Both the position numbers and the translations under genes were made by a program. The notes beneath the pieces were generated by a model that saw nothing but the letters and a program-made list of their open reading frames with translations, did no database searches and was not told the origin of the DNA. From Pseudomonas viridiflava (GTDB taxonomy: Bacteria; Pseudomonadota; Gammaproteobacteria; Pseudomonadales; Pseudomonadaceae), in contig NZ_UUPU01000001.1 in assembly GCF_900591205.1 (NCBI RefSeq), positions 744,001 through 808,000 on the forward strand: 64,000 bases of DNA, written 5' to 3'. Position 1 is the first letter of the stretch; every line of letters starts with the position of its first letter. This document shows, piece after piece, positions 50,915 to 59,548 of the stretch.

Positions 50915-51949
50915 GTGCCGATCAAAAAACTAGAAGGCGGCCGCTATGAAGTAGATTGCCGGCCGGATGGGCGGTATGGGGTCCGGGTGCGGCGGATATT
51001 CCGCACGAAGAATGAAGCGCAGGTTTTTCGCAATAAGGTCATGGGGGAGGGGGCCAAGGGCGAGTTTGTGAAGGCCCCTAAGCATGATGGGCGCAAGCTT
51101 CAGGACCTGGTGGAGCGTTGGTATAAGGTCCACGGGCAGAGTCTTAAAACGGGCGAGCAACGGCTCGCATTGCTGACGAATATGGCTACCCGGATGGGGA
51201 ATCCAAGGGCCGCCGATTTCACTGCTTCTAACTTTGCTCAGTACCGGGCGGAACGGGCCGAGGGTAAGTATTCGCGAACTACACCTGGCAGGGGCTTCGT
51301 CAAGGAGGGTGAAGAGCCGAAGGGGGTTGGCGCCAATATGCTCAATCATGAGTTGGCTTACCTGAGTGCCGTGTTCAATGAGCTGAAACGGCTTGGGGAG
51401 TGGGAGGTTGATAACCCCTTGGCCAATGTTCGCAAGCTCAAGTTTGATGAGACGGAGATGGTCTATCTGTTGGATGAGCAGATCGAGACGCTACTGGCTG
51501 AGCTGGATAGCCGGGAGTCTGGCGCGGTGCTAATTGCCAAGATTTGCCTGGCAACCGGCGCCCGGTGGGGCGAGGCAGAGGGCTTGCAAGCCCGCCAACT
51601 GCGCAATGGCCAAGTGCACTATTTTAAAACCAAATCAAGCAAGAGGCGTAGCGTTCCCATTTCTGAAGGATTGGCGGCGCAGGTGGTCGCGGCTTTGCCA
51701 TTTCAGTCGGGGTACAACACGTTTCGAAGGGCTGTTGAGGCTATTGGGTTGGAGCTGCCTGAGGGGCAGTTGACGCATGTGCTAAGACATACGTTTGCGA
51801 GTCATTACATGATGAATGGTGGGGATATTCTGACGTTGCAGCGGGTGTTGGGGCATGCGACGTTGGCGATGACGATAAAGTATGCGCACTTTAGTCCTGG
51901 GCATATGGCTGAGGTGGTTAGGTTGAATCCTTTGGCGAATTTTTTATAA
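50915..51949 (+). CDS. int: P2-like tyrosine integrase
   Basis: 344 residues from GTG 50915 (TAGGAG 8 bases upstream). The catalytic set is visible: R in ATGARWGEA (near 213), H-x-x-R in [12 protein letters not shown] (near 286-291), H in LGHATLAMT (near 313), and Y in TIKYAHFS (near 321). The N-terminal ~65 residues should bind the TGTGGAC arm sites. It directs integration into the tRNA-Ile2 locus 1.7 kb downstream. Confidence 0.95.
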   Translation: MPIKKLEGGRYEVDCRPDGRYGVRVRRIFRTKNEAQVFRNKVMGEGAKGEFVKAPKHDGRKLQDLVERWYKVHGQSLKTGEQRLALLTNMATRMGNPRAADFTASNFAQYRAERAEGKYSRTTPGRGFVKEGEEPKGVGANMLNHELAYLSAVFNELKRLGEWEVDNPLANVRKLKFDETEMVYLLDEQIETLLAELDSRESGAVLIAKICLATGARWGEAEGLQARQLRNGQVHYFKTKSSKRRSVPISEGLAAQVVAALPFQSGYNTFRRAVEAIGLELPEGQLTHVLRHTFASHYMMNGGDILTLQRVLGHATLAMTIKYAHFSPGHMAEVVRLNPLANFL

Positions 51950-51961
51950 AGAGGGAGCTTT

Positions 51962-53551
51962 ATGACGTCTAATGCTTACGTCTACGGTATTGACAGGGTC
52001 AAGGAGCAGCTTTCCAAGTATTCGCATTTATCAATCCTTGATTTAACCCTTAAACATCTTGCCTCGAAAACTGCTGATCCCGCCGACAAGAACTCTATGA
52101 TGCCTTGGGTGGTTATGTTTTTGTTGAAGTTATCAATGCTCGGGAAAGATGGAGAGGAAGCAGTCAGCTTTAGAGAGTTCAATCGAATTGCAAATGATAT
52201 TTTTCACCTGCAAGGGCCGGCAGCTGATTTGAATGAAGGTGAAATAGAGTTGAAGATCAGAGCGCTGATTCTAGGGCAAATGCTCTATCAGCGGGATACC
52301 TTGCACAGCCTGAGAGAGTTATTTGTGCAAGGTTCTATCTTGACTAGGGCTGACAACTATTATGATAATGTATTTCACAAAATATTTGGTTTGAGTCTAG
52401 ATAGTTATTTGAAGATAGCGATGTTTGTAGTTGTTAGGTTGGACAAGCAACCTGTAGGAGTTCTAGAGATGCCGATCTCTGAACTCGTGTTCTATTTATG
52501 CCCCGGATTGCCGTACAGCGACGTGCTGGCCTTTGTAAGGCTGGCTAGTTGTGATGCGCACTCGCTTTCAAATTTTGTAAGTGAGTATGAGTTAAAGGGG
52601 GTTTTTGCGAGTGAGTATTTTCAAGAGACCCCATTTAAGAACATACCGTTCATTCTTAGAGGGCCAGGTCTCGTAGCGTTCAACTATCAGTTTTGTATTA
52701 CTGCATTGTGCAGTTTGGCACCGGCCGTTTTGAAGAAGGAGTATCCTGCCTTTAAAGATGAATTTGGTGCAGATATGGAGCTTCGAGTCGGAGAGGTTTT
52801 GAAGACCCTCAAGCATGACGAGATGTTTTCAGAGAGCGACGTGCGCGATATATTGAAGGCGAAAGGTATAGTTAGTAAGGTGGTTGACTATGTCATCAGG
52901 GAAGGTGATTTAATAACTTTTGTTGAGTGCAAAGCTATCGAGCCTTCCGATTTGGTTAAGTGTACTGCCGATGCGCAGATTTTGAAGAGTAACCTAGCGC
53001 CAAATTATATTAAGGCAATTCACCAAGGTCAGGCGGTGGCTCATGGCTTGGCAGGCATGGAGCAATTTAAAGATTGTAGCTTTAGGATGCTAGTAGTTAC
53101 GTTTGGTGATCACTATGTTTTTGGTGGGAAATATATATCCGAGAACATTGATACGAATTTGGAAGACGAGATTCGTAGAAGGTATGGGGATGTGCCACTG
53201 GCAATGGACCGGATCGCCTACCTGCCACTGCAAAGTTTCGCAGGGCTTATCCATGGGCTGAATGATAGAGATCGCCCGCTTGGCGCCTTTTTAGATACGG
53301 TGTGCGACGCTCAAGTCGATCCACAGAAGCGACGGTTCACTTTAGCTGATTCGGTTGAGGATGAAATTGGTATCGTTCCAGGCTCGTTTGCAGCCGGGTT
53401 AGGCGAGGAGCTGAGCAGAAAGCAAAGCGCCATGGAGGCGCTTATGAAAGGTAATGTTCAGTACTGGAGCGGTAAGGCCGGTCAGTTTATCTCGAAGCAT
53501 GAGGACTTTCTTCGTGCACTGAACCCAACGTATTCAGACCTGAAAACTTAG
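51962..53551 (+). CDS. Unknown 529-aa prophage protein, PD-(D/E)XK-like signature
   Basis: 529 residues starting 12 bases after int (GAGGGAGC upstream), ending 3 bases before the arm-type repeats. AT-rich compared with neighbours. No family recognised by name. Residues about 270-325 look like a PD-(D/E)XK nuclease core: a helix with Glu (DMELRVGEVLKTL, 271-283), then D309 in VSKVVDYVI, a short turn, and E322-C-K324 in LITFVECKAIEP. The N-terminal 250 residues are helical with a Cys-rich part. The place between int and attR is a common site for phage-exclusion genes in P2-like phages. The nuclease call is inference. Confidence 0.7.
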   Translation: MTSNAYVYGIDRVKEQLSKYSHLSILDLTLKHLASKTADPADKNSMMPWVVMFLLKLSMLGKDGEEAVSFREFNRIANDIFHLQGPAADLNEGEIELKIRALILGQMLYQRDTLHSLRELFVQGSILTRADNYYDNVFHKIFGLSLDSYLKIAMFVVVRLDKQPVGVLEMPISELVFYLCPGLPYSDVLAFVRLASCDAHSLSNFVSEYELKGVFASEYFQETPFKNIPFILRGPGLVAFNYQFCITALCSLAPAVLKKEYPAFKDEFGADMELRVGEVLKTLKHDEMFSESDVRDILKAKGIVSKVVDYVIREGDLITFVECKAIEPSDLVKCTADAQILKSNLAPNYIKAIHQGQAVAHGLAGMEQFKDCSFRMLVVTFGDHYVFGGKYISENIDTNLEDEIRRRYGDVPLAMDRIAYLPLQSFAGLIHGLNDRDRPLGAFLDTVCDAQVDPQKRRFTLADSVEDEIGIVPGSFAAGLGEELSRKQSAMEALMKGNVQYWSGKAGQFISKHEDFLRALNPTYSDLKT

Positions 53552-53554
53552 AGG

Positions 53555-53572
53555 TGTGGACGTTTTGTGGAC
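53555..53572 (+). promoter_or_regulatory. Integrase arm-type binding repeats, right arm
   Basis: TGTGGACG-TTT-TGTGGAC, the counterpart of 16328-16346, 85 bases from the attR core and in the same orientation. Confidence 0.75.
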
Positions 53573-53627
53573 TGAAAGCTATTTTTTGGCAAATTTAAGG
53601 AAAAAGTTTTAAAGTGCCAGAAACGAC

Positions 53628-53652
53628 GAAAGCCGCGCAATGCGCGGCTTTC
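53628..53652. terminator. Phage-carried hairpin terminator behind the tRNA
   Basis: GAAAGCCGCGCA / TGCGCGGCTTTC. It lies 5 bases past the tRNA 3' end and replaces the displaced chromosomal hairpin now at 16158-16184, so the tRNA keeps a terminator after integration. Confidence 0.75.
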
Positions 53653-53656
53653 ATGT

Positions 53657-53705
53657 TTGGTGGGCCCACACGGACTTGAACCGTGGACCAAAGGATTATG
53701 AGTCC
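53657..53705. other. attR core repeat within tRNA-Ile2
   Basis: 49 bases identical to 16188-16236; it provides the 3' half (anticodon to CCA) of the functional tRNA. Confidence 0.95.
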
Positions 53706-53734
53706 TCTGCTCTGACCAACTGAGCTATAGGCCC
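53658..53734 (-). tRNA. tRNA-Ile2 (CAU anticodon, lysidine type)
   Basis: 77-nt cloverleaf on the minus strand, 5' GGGCCTATAGCTC..., anticodon loop CTCATAA, CCA encoded. The variable region TTGGTC and the anticodon context match isoleucine tRNA with CAU (modified to lysidine, reads AUA) rather than methionine tRNA. The 3' half comes from the phage. Confidence 0.88.
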
Positions 53735-53751
53735 TTGTAACAGGTCGCGGA

Positions 53752-56700
53752 TTATAACGATGGTTTCCCCGCTGTGCTATCCGAAAAATCCTCAATGCTC
53801 ATACGAAGAAACGTCGCCGCAAAAAGCTCCGGCGGCAGCGGCAGGCTGACGATGTAACCCTGCATCTGTTCACAGCCTTCGGCGGCGAGGAATACCTGTT
53901 GCGCGGCGTTCTCCACGCCTTCGGCGATGATGGTGAATTGCATGCTGTGGCCCAGGGCGATAATGGCGCGCACGATGGCGGCGTCGTGAGGGTCATCGGG
54001 CAGGCCGCGGACGAAGGATTGGTCGATTTTCAGGAAATCCAGCGGCAGGCGTTTGAGGTAGCTGAGGGATGAATAGCCGGTGCCGAAATCATCAATCGCC
54101 AGTTGTACGCCCAGGCGTTTGAGTTGGTGCAGCACCTCCAGCGCTTCTTCGGCCTGGCTCATGATGAAGTTTTCGGTGATTTCCAGCTGCAGGCAGCCGG
54201 GGTGGAGGTGGTAGTCGTGTAATAGCTGTTCGACGCGAGCCAATAACCCTGGGTGGCGTAGTTGCGCGCCGGCCAGGTTGACCGACAGCGGGCCGAAGTC
54301 ATCGAAGACGGTTTGCCAGGCGTGCATTTGTCGGCAGGCTTGTTCGAGTACCCAGTCGCCGATCTGCAGGATCATGCCGTTCTCTTCGGCCAGGGCAATG
54401 AAATGCTCCGGCGGCACGTCGCCAAAGGTCGGGTGGCGCCAGCGAATCAGTGCTTCGGCGCCGATCAGTTCCTGGGTCTTAAGGCTCAGTTTGGGCTGGT
54501 AATACAGGCTCAGCTCGTCGCGTTCGATGGCGCGGCGCAGTTCATGTTCCAGTGCCACGCGTTCGTTGGCCTGGGCGGTCAGGTCGCGGGTATAGCTTTC
54601 GACGCGGTTACGTCCCTTGGCCTTGGAGCGGTACATGGCGGCGTCGGCGTTTTTGACCAGGGTGGCCACGTCGGTGCCATCCTCGGGGTACAGACTGGTG
54701 CCGATACTGGCGCTGATAAAAAACTCGTGTTCGCCGGCCTGGAAGGGCGAGGTGAAGCAGGCCAGCAGTTTATTCGCCAAGTGCTGGGCGTCGCTGGCTT
54801 GCTGCAGGCCGGGGAGCAGGATGATGAATTCGTCACCGCCCAGACGCGCGACGGTGTCGATGTCGCGCAGTTGCTCCTTGAGGCGCACGGCGATGTCTTT
54901 GAGCAGCAGGTCGCCAATCGGATGGCCCAAGCTGTCATTGATGTGTTTGAAGCGGTCCAGGTCGAGAAACAGCACGGCGCCTTGTTTGCCGGTTTCCTGG
55001 TGGCCGTTGAGGGCGGCCTGCAAGCGGCTTTCAAACAGCGTGCGGTTGGGCAGGCCGGTGAGTGGGTCGTGGTGGGCCTGGTAGTCGAGCCGCGCCTGGG
55101 CCAGCTTGAGGCTGGAGATGTCGGCAAACACGGCGACAAAGTGCGTGATCATCTGGTCGCAGTTGCGTACAGCGCTGATGGTCAGCCAACTGGGGTACAG
55201 CTCGCCGTTCTTGCGCCGGTTGGAGATCTCGCCCTGCCAGTGGCCCTGAGCCGTCAGCTGGTGCCACATGGCGGCGTAGAACGCGCTGTCATGCAGGCCG
55301 GAGGCAAGCAGGCGCGGCGTATTGCCGAGGGCTTCGGCTTCGCTGTAGCCGGTGATTTCGCTGAAGGCGCGGTTGACGGCGCTGATGTTCTGCCGGGTGT
55401 CGGTGATCAACACGCCTTCGGCAGTGCTTTCGAATACAGTCGCGGCCTGCTGCAGTTTTTCCTGCATTAGCTGGCGTTCGGTGATGTCGCGGGCGATGGT
55501 CAGCATGCAGTCCTCACCGGCAATCGGCAGGGGGCGGCTGGACACTTCACACAGCCGGATCTGCCCGTCGCTGCGGCGTATATGGCAGATGAAATCCCGT
55601 ACAAAGCCATCCCGGTGCATCAGTTCGAGCATGTGTTTGCGTTCGTTGAGGTCGACCCAGATGCCCAGGTCCAGGGTCGACTGGTCGAGGGACGCTGCGC
55701 TGTTGAAGCCGGTGATGCGGCTGAAGCCATCGTTGACTTCAATCAGCAGGCCATCACGCTGTCGGCTCAGCAACAAGCCGTCAGGGGAGGCATGGAAGGC
55801 TTTGGCGAATTTCTCTTCGGAGGTTTGCAGTTGTTGCTGTGTTTCCTTCAGTTGGGTGATATCGCGCACCACCACCACCAGGGCTTCGGTGGTGTCGAGC
55901 TGGAAGGGCTCCGCCGAGAGCAACCCGGTGAACGCCTGGCCGTTACTGCGCAAGAAGGGCATTTCCAGGTTGCGAATGCTGGTGGTCTGCACCCGCTTCA
56001 GCAGGTCGGGGCCGATGCCTGGGAGGCCCCAGATATTCAGCGCGGTCGCGGTTTTGCCGACCACCTCTTCGGCACTGAGGCCAACCTGGTCCTCGAACGC
56101 CTTGTTAACCTCCAGCAGGCAGCCATCGGATAGCCGTGCGATCACCAGAATGTCGGGGCACTGCTGGAACACCGAGGCAAACTTCTGCTCGGACAGCTGC
56201 AGGGCTTCTTCGGTGCGCTTGGCTTCGCTGATGTCGATCATCAAGCCGCGCAGTACGGGCTCATGCCCGTGTTCGATCAGGCTGACAATGTCGCGCACCC
56301 ACAGGCAGCGGCCGTCGGCGGTGATCACACGGTAGTCGATGCTGTGATCGCGGTTGGCGCGGGTTTCGCGGTAGCAATAGGCTTCGGTGCGCGTCAGGTC
56401 GGCGGGGTGAATAATGTTGCGCCAGAAGCCCGGAATCAGCCAATGGGCACGCGGGTAGCCGAGCAGGTCCTCGGCATGCGGTGACACGTAGCTGTAGGTG
56501 AAGTCGGTGATGCTGGCTTCCCAGGCGATGGCGGACAGGCTCTCCACTAAGCCGCGGTAGTGGTATTCGCTGCTGCGCAGTTCCTGTTCGAGGGCGACCC
56601 TGCGGGAAATTTCCGAGCTGAGGCGGCGATTGATCCGAATGACGATGGCTAAAACGGTGCTGAGTAACAGCACTGCGGGCAGGCCGTACATCAGCAAGTC

Positions 56701-57495
56701 TGTCCAGAATGTACGGTGATCGGTAAGGCTACCGACCCAATGCTGCTGGATGGCCTCGGTTTCCTGCGGGCTGAGGTCGGCCAGCACCTTGTCCAGAATG
56801 CCGACCAGCATCTTGTCGTCACGCGGCACGCCCATCGCCAATTGATAGCGATAGGGTGTCTCGCCACTGACGTACAGGCCGTCGAGCTTGAGTTCGCGCA
56901 GGCTCCAGACGCTGGACGCCAAGTCGCTGACTACAGCATCCACCTCACCGGTGGCCAGGGCTTGCAGCGTGGAGCTGACGTTGGGCAGGGCCACCAGGTT
57001 GAGGTCCGGGTGGTGGGTGCGCAGCAGCTCATGAGGTGCGTAGTTTTCCACCACGGCAATCTTCAACCCGTAAAGGTCCTTGAGACTACGCGGCCGCGCG
57101 CCGCCTTCGTGGGCCAGAATCACCATGGGGAAGTCGATATAAGGCCGGGTGAAGGCCAGGTAATTCTGGCGTTCCGGGGTCGACATGATGCTGGGGATAA
57201 GGTCCAGTTGGTTGCTTCGTGCCATTTCCAGCACTGCGCCCCAGCTTGGCGGTTCGATCAGCTTGACCCTGACGCCCAGGCGGTCCTGGATCAGGCGCAC
57301 ATAGTCCGCCGCCAAGCCTTGGTAGCGGCCCTCTTCGTCACGGTATTCAAAGGGTGGCCATGAGGCGTCCACCCCCAAGCGCAGCTCCTGATGGTCCGCC
57401 AGCCAGCCACGCTCATCATCAGTAAGAGTCAACGCGCCAGCCGTTGCGGTCCAGGTCAGCAGCGACAGCAGCAACACAGTCGGCAATCTGGGCAT
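53752..57495 (-). CDS. rmcA: RmcA-like sensor with PAS, GGDEF and EAL domains
   Basis: 1247 residues from MPRLPTVLLLSLLTWTATAG (signal peptide). Domain order: periplasmic substrate-binding-type sensor (about 25-255), a membrane segment near 270-290 (LLMYGLPAVLLLSTVLAIVI), four PAS domains (about 315-810), GGDEF with intact RLGGDEF (about 820-985) and EAL with intact AEALIRW (about 1000-1235). It both makes and breaks cyclic di-GMP in response to redox or ligand cues. Position beside rpoD and the domain order match P. aeruginosa RmcA (PA0575). The earlier in-frame ATG at 57600 is less likely. Confidence 0.9.
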   Translation of the reverse strand: MPRLPTVLLLSLLTWTATAGALTLTDDERGWLADHQELRLGVDASWPPFEYRDEEGRYQGLAADYVRLIQDRLGVRVKLIEPPSWGAVLEMARSNQLDLIPSIMSTPERQNYLAFTRPYIDFPMVILAHEGGARPRSLKDLYGLKIAVVENYAPHELLRTHHPDLNLVALPNVSSTLQALATGEVDAVVSDLASSVWSLRELKLDGLYVSGETPYRYQLAMGVPRDDKMLVGILDKVLADLSPQETEAIQQHWVGSLTDHRTFWTDLLMYGLPAVLLLSTVLAIVIRINRRLSSEISRRVALEQELRSSEYHYRGLVESLSAIAWEASITDFTYSYVSPHAEDLLGYPRAHWLIPGFWRNIIHPADLTRTEAYCYRETRANRDHSIDYRVITADGRCLWVRDIVSLIEHGHEPVLRGLMIDISEAKRTEEALQLSEQKFASVFQQCPDILVIARLSDGCLLEVNKAFEDQVGLSAEEVVGKTATALNIWGLPGIGPDLLKRVQTTSIRNLEMPFLRSNGQAFTGLLSAEPFQLDTTEALVVVVRDITQLKETQQQLQTSEEKFAKAFHASPDGLLLSRQRDGLLIEVNDGFSRITGFNSAASLDQSTLDLGIWVDLNERKHMLELMHRDGFVRDFICHIRRSDGQIRLCEVSSRPLPIAGEDCMLTIARDITERQLMQEKLQQAATVFESTAEGVLITDTRQNISAVNRAFSEITGYSEAEALGNTPRLLASGLHDSAFYAAMWHQLTAQGHWQGEISNRRKNGELYPSWLTISAVRNCDQMITHFVAVFADISSLKLAQARLDYQAHHDPLTGLPNRTLFESRLQAALNGHQETGKQGAVLFLDLDRFKHINDSLGHPIGDLLLKDIAVRLKEQLRDIDTVARLGGDEFIILLPGLQQASDAQHLANKLLACFTSPFQAGEHEFFISASIGTSLYPEDGTDVATLVKNADAAMYRSKAKGRNRVESYTRDLTAQANERVALEHELRRAIERDELSLYYQPKLSLKTQELIGAEALIRWRHPTFGDVPPEHFIALAEENGMILQIGDWVLEQACRQMHAWQTVFDDFGPLSVNLAGAQLRHPGLLARVEQLLHDYHLHPGCLQLEITENFIMSQAEEALEVLHQLKRLGVQLAIDDFGTGYSSLSYLKRLPLDFLKIDQSFVRGLPDDPHDAAIVRAIIALGHSMQFTIIAEGVENAAQQVFLAAEGCEQMQGYIVSLPLPPELFAATFLRMSIEDFSDSTAGKPSL

Positions 57496-57596
57496 AACGG
57501 TCTCGTTATGGCACGGGGAATGTTTCGAGTGTAGACGGGCATTTCGGGGGAGGGGGGTTGTGCGGGCAGTAATCTGTAGAAAGAAATCTATACAAA

Positions 57597-57623
57597 ACAA
57601 AACCCCCGGCCTGGGCCGGGGGG
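57597..57623 (-). terminator. rpoD terminator
   Basis: On the minus strand, ACCCCCCGGCC-CAG-GCCGGGGG followed by TTTTGTTTTG, 8 bases past the rpoD stop. Confidence 0.9.
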
Positions 57624-57630
57624 TCTGGTA

Positions 57631-59481
57631 TCACTCGTCGAGGAAGGAGCGCAGATGCTCGCTTCGCGTCGGGTGGCGCAACTTGCGCAACGCCTTGGCT
57701 TCGATCTGACGGATTCGCTCGCGGGTCACGTCAAACTGCTTACCGACTTCCTCAAGGGTGTGGTCGGTATTCATGTCGATGCCGAAACGCATGCGCAGTA
57801 CCTTGGCTTCACGGGCAGTGAGGCCGGACAGTACGTCGCGAGTCGCTTCTTTCAAGCTCTCAACAGTGGCGACATCAATTGGCGACTGCATGGTCGAGTC
57901 TTCGATGAAGTCACCCAGATGGGAGTCTTCGTCATCACCGATCGGCGTTTCCATGGAGATCGGCTCTTTAGCGATCTTCAATACCTTGCGGATTTTATCC
58001 TCAGGCATTTCCATGCGTTCGCCCAGCTCTTCCGGCGTCGGTTCACGACCCATTTCCTGCAACATCTGCCGGGAAATACGGTTGAGCTTGTTGATGGTCT
58101 CGATCATGTGCACCGGAATACGGATGGTGCGGGCCTGGTCGGCGATCGAGCGAGTGATCGCCTGACGGATCCACCAGGTGGCATAAGTCGAGAACTTGTA
58201 GCCGCGACGGTATTCGAACTTGTCCACGGCCTTCATCAAGCCGATGTTGCCTTCCTGGATCAGATCGAGGAACTGCAGGCCACGGTTGGTGTACTTCTTG
58301 GCGATGGAGATCACCAGACGCAAGTTCGCTTCAACCATCTCTTTCTTCGCACGGCGGGCCTTGGCCTCACCGATCGACATGCGACGGTTGATGTCCTTGA
58401 TCTCGGCAATCGTCAGACCGGTTTCGGTCTCAAGCGCGGTCAGCTTTTGCTGGCAACGGATGATGTCCGGTTGCAGGCGACCAATGGCTTCGGCGTATTT
58501 CGCCTTGCCCTTGGCCAGTGCGTCGGTCCAGCTTTCGTCAACTTCGTTGCCCGGGAACTGGCGCAGGAAGTCGGCACGCGGCATGCGCGCATCACGAACA
58601 CAGAGCTGCATGATTGCACGCTCTTGGGCACGCAGACGCTCAAGGGCACTGCGAACACGCTCAACCAAGCCTTCGAATTGCTTCGGCACCAGCTTGATCG
58701 GCATGAACAGCTCAGCCAGGGCCAACAGTTCGGCGATTGCCTGCTTGTTGCCACGACCGTGCTTTTTCAGGGCCTTGCGGGTGATTTCCATTTGATCGGA
58801 AACCGCACCGAAACGCTGGGCAGCGATGATCGGGTCTGGACCGCTTTCGACTTCATCTTCGTCGTCACTGCTGGCTTCAGCGTCGTCGTCTTCGGAGTCG
58901 TCGTCCGCTTTCGCGGCTTTCGCATCGACAGGCGGCGGTACTTCGGCAGCAGGCGGCGCAATGCCATCGTCCGGGTCGATATAACCGCTCAGGACGTCGG
59001 ACAGGCGGCCACCTTCGGTGGTGACGCGAGTGTACTCGGAGAGAATGTGGTCAACCGTGCCAGGGAAGTGCGCGATTGCGCCCATCACTTCACGGATACC
59101 CTCTTCAATACGCTTGGCGATTTCGATTTCGCCTTCACGCGTCAGCAACTCGACGGTGCCCATTTCACGCATATACATGCGCACAGGGTCAGTCGTGCGA
59201 CCGATGTCGGTCTCCACCGCTGCCAGCGCGGCAGCGGCTTCTTCAGCGGCTGCCTCGTCGGTATCGGCGTCGGCCAACATAAGGGCGTCCGCATCCGGAG
59301 CACTCTCGTGTACGGGGATCCCCATGTCATTAATCATGCGGATGATGTCTTCCACCTGCTCTGGATCTGAAATATCCTCAGGCAGGTGGTCGTTGACCTC
59401 TGCGTAAGTCAGATACTTCTGCTCACGACCAAGGGTGATCAACTCTTTGATACGAGACTGCTGTTGCGCTTTTCCGGACAT
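57631..59481 (-). CDS. rpoD: RNA polymerase primary sigma factor (sigma-70)
   Basis: 616 residues, near-identical in layout to Pseudomonas RpoD. Region 1.1 is at the start ([20 protein letters not shown]), then an acidic non-conserved region with a run of Asp/Glu/Ser (about 195-215), region 2 ([20 protein letters not shown], near 440) for -10 recognition and region 4 ([20 protein letters not shown] near 575) for -35 recognition. Housekeeping transcription. The gene lies after dnaG with a 67-base gap. Confidence 0.98.
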   Translation of the reverse strand: MSGKAQQQSRIKELITLGREQKYLTYAEVNDHLPEDISDPEQVEDIIRMINDMGIPVHESAPDADALMLADADTDEAAAEEAAAALAAVETDIGRTTDPVRMYMREMGTVELLTREGEIEIAKRIEEGIREVMGAIAHFPGTVDHILSEYTRVTTEGGRLSDVLSGYIDPDDGIAPPAAEVPPPVDAKAAKADDDSEDDDAEASSDDEDEVESGPDPIIAAQRFGAVSDQMEITRKALKKHGRGNKQAIAELLALAELFMPIKLVPKQFEGLVERVRSALERLRAQERAIMQLCVRDARMPRADFLRQFPGNEVDESWTDALAKGKAKYAEAIGRLQPDIIRCQQKLTALETETGLTIAEIKDINRRMSIGEAKARRAKKEMVEANLRLVISIAKKYTNRGLQFLDLIQEGNIGLMKAVDKFEYRRGYKFSTYATWWIRQAITRSIADQARTIRIPVHMIETINKLNRISRQMLQEMGREPTPEELGERMEMPEDKIRKVLKIAKEPISMETPIGDDEDSHLGDFIEDSTMQSPIDVATVESLKEATRDVLSGLTAREAKVLRMRFGIDMNTDHTLEEVGKQFDVTRERIRQIEAKALRKLRHPTRSEHLRSFLDE

Positions 59482-59548
59482 AACACCCTATCCACTGAAG
59501 GTCTTGGCGGGCAAAAAACAAGCCGAGGATTATACCCGAGCTATGACC

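Larger units (their letters stand above)
16188..53705. mobile_element. P2/HP1-type prophage integrated in tRNA-Ile2(CAU)
   Basis: About 37.5 kb bounded by a 49-bp perfect direct repeat (16188-16236 and 53657-53705). It contains a full set: integrase, repressor, Cox-like protein, primase, Ogr-like activator, portal, terminase, scaffold, capsid, head completion, sheath, tube, tape measure, baseplate, fibre, endolysin and two DNA methyltransferases. The head genes are P2-like in order and orientation (portal and terminase divergent from scaffold and capsid). The tail set (DUF2586/DUF2597/DUF2590) is more HP1-like. No clear inactivating lesion was seen apart from oddities in terminase and portal (see findings), so it may be inducible. 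Confidence 0.95.

Noticed and set aside
54262..55470. 402-codon plus-strand frame opposite the RmcA-like gene
   Set aside because: It is antisense to intact GGDEF/EAL coding sequence and has no domain pattern.
57655..59370. 571-codon plus-strand frame opposite rpoD
   Set aside because: rpoD is unmistakable on the other strand; the frame is an antisense shadow.
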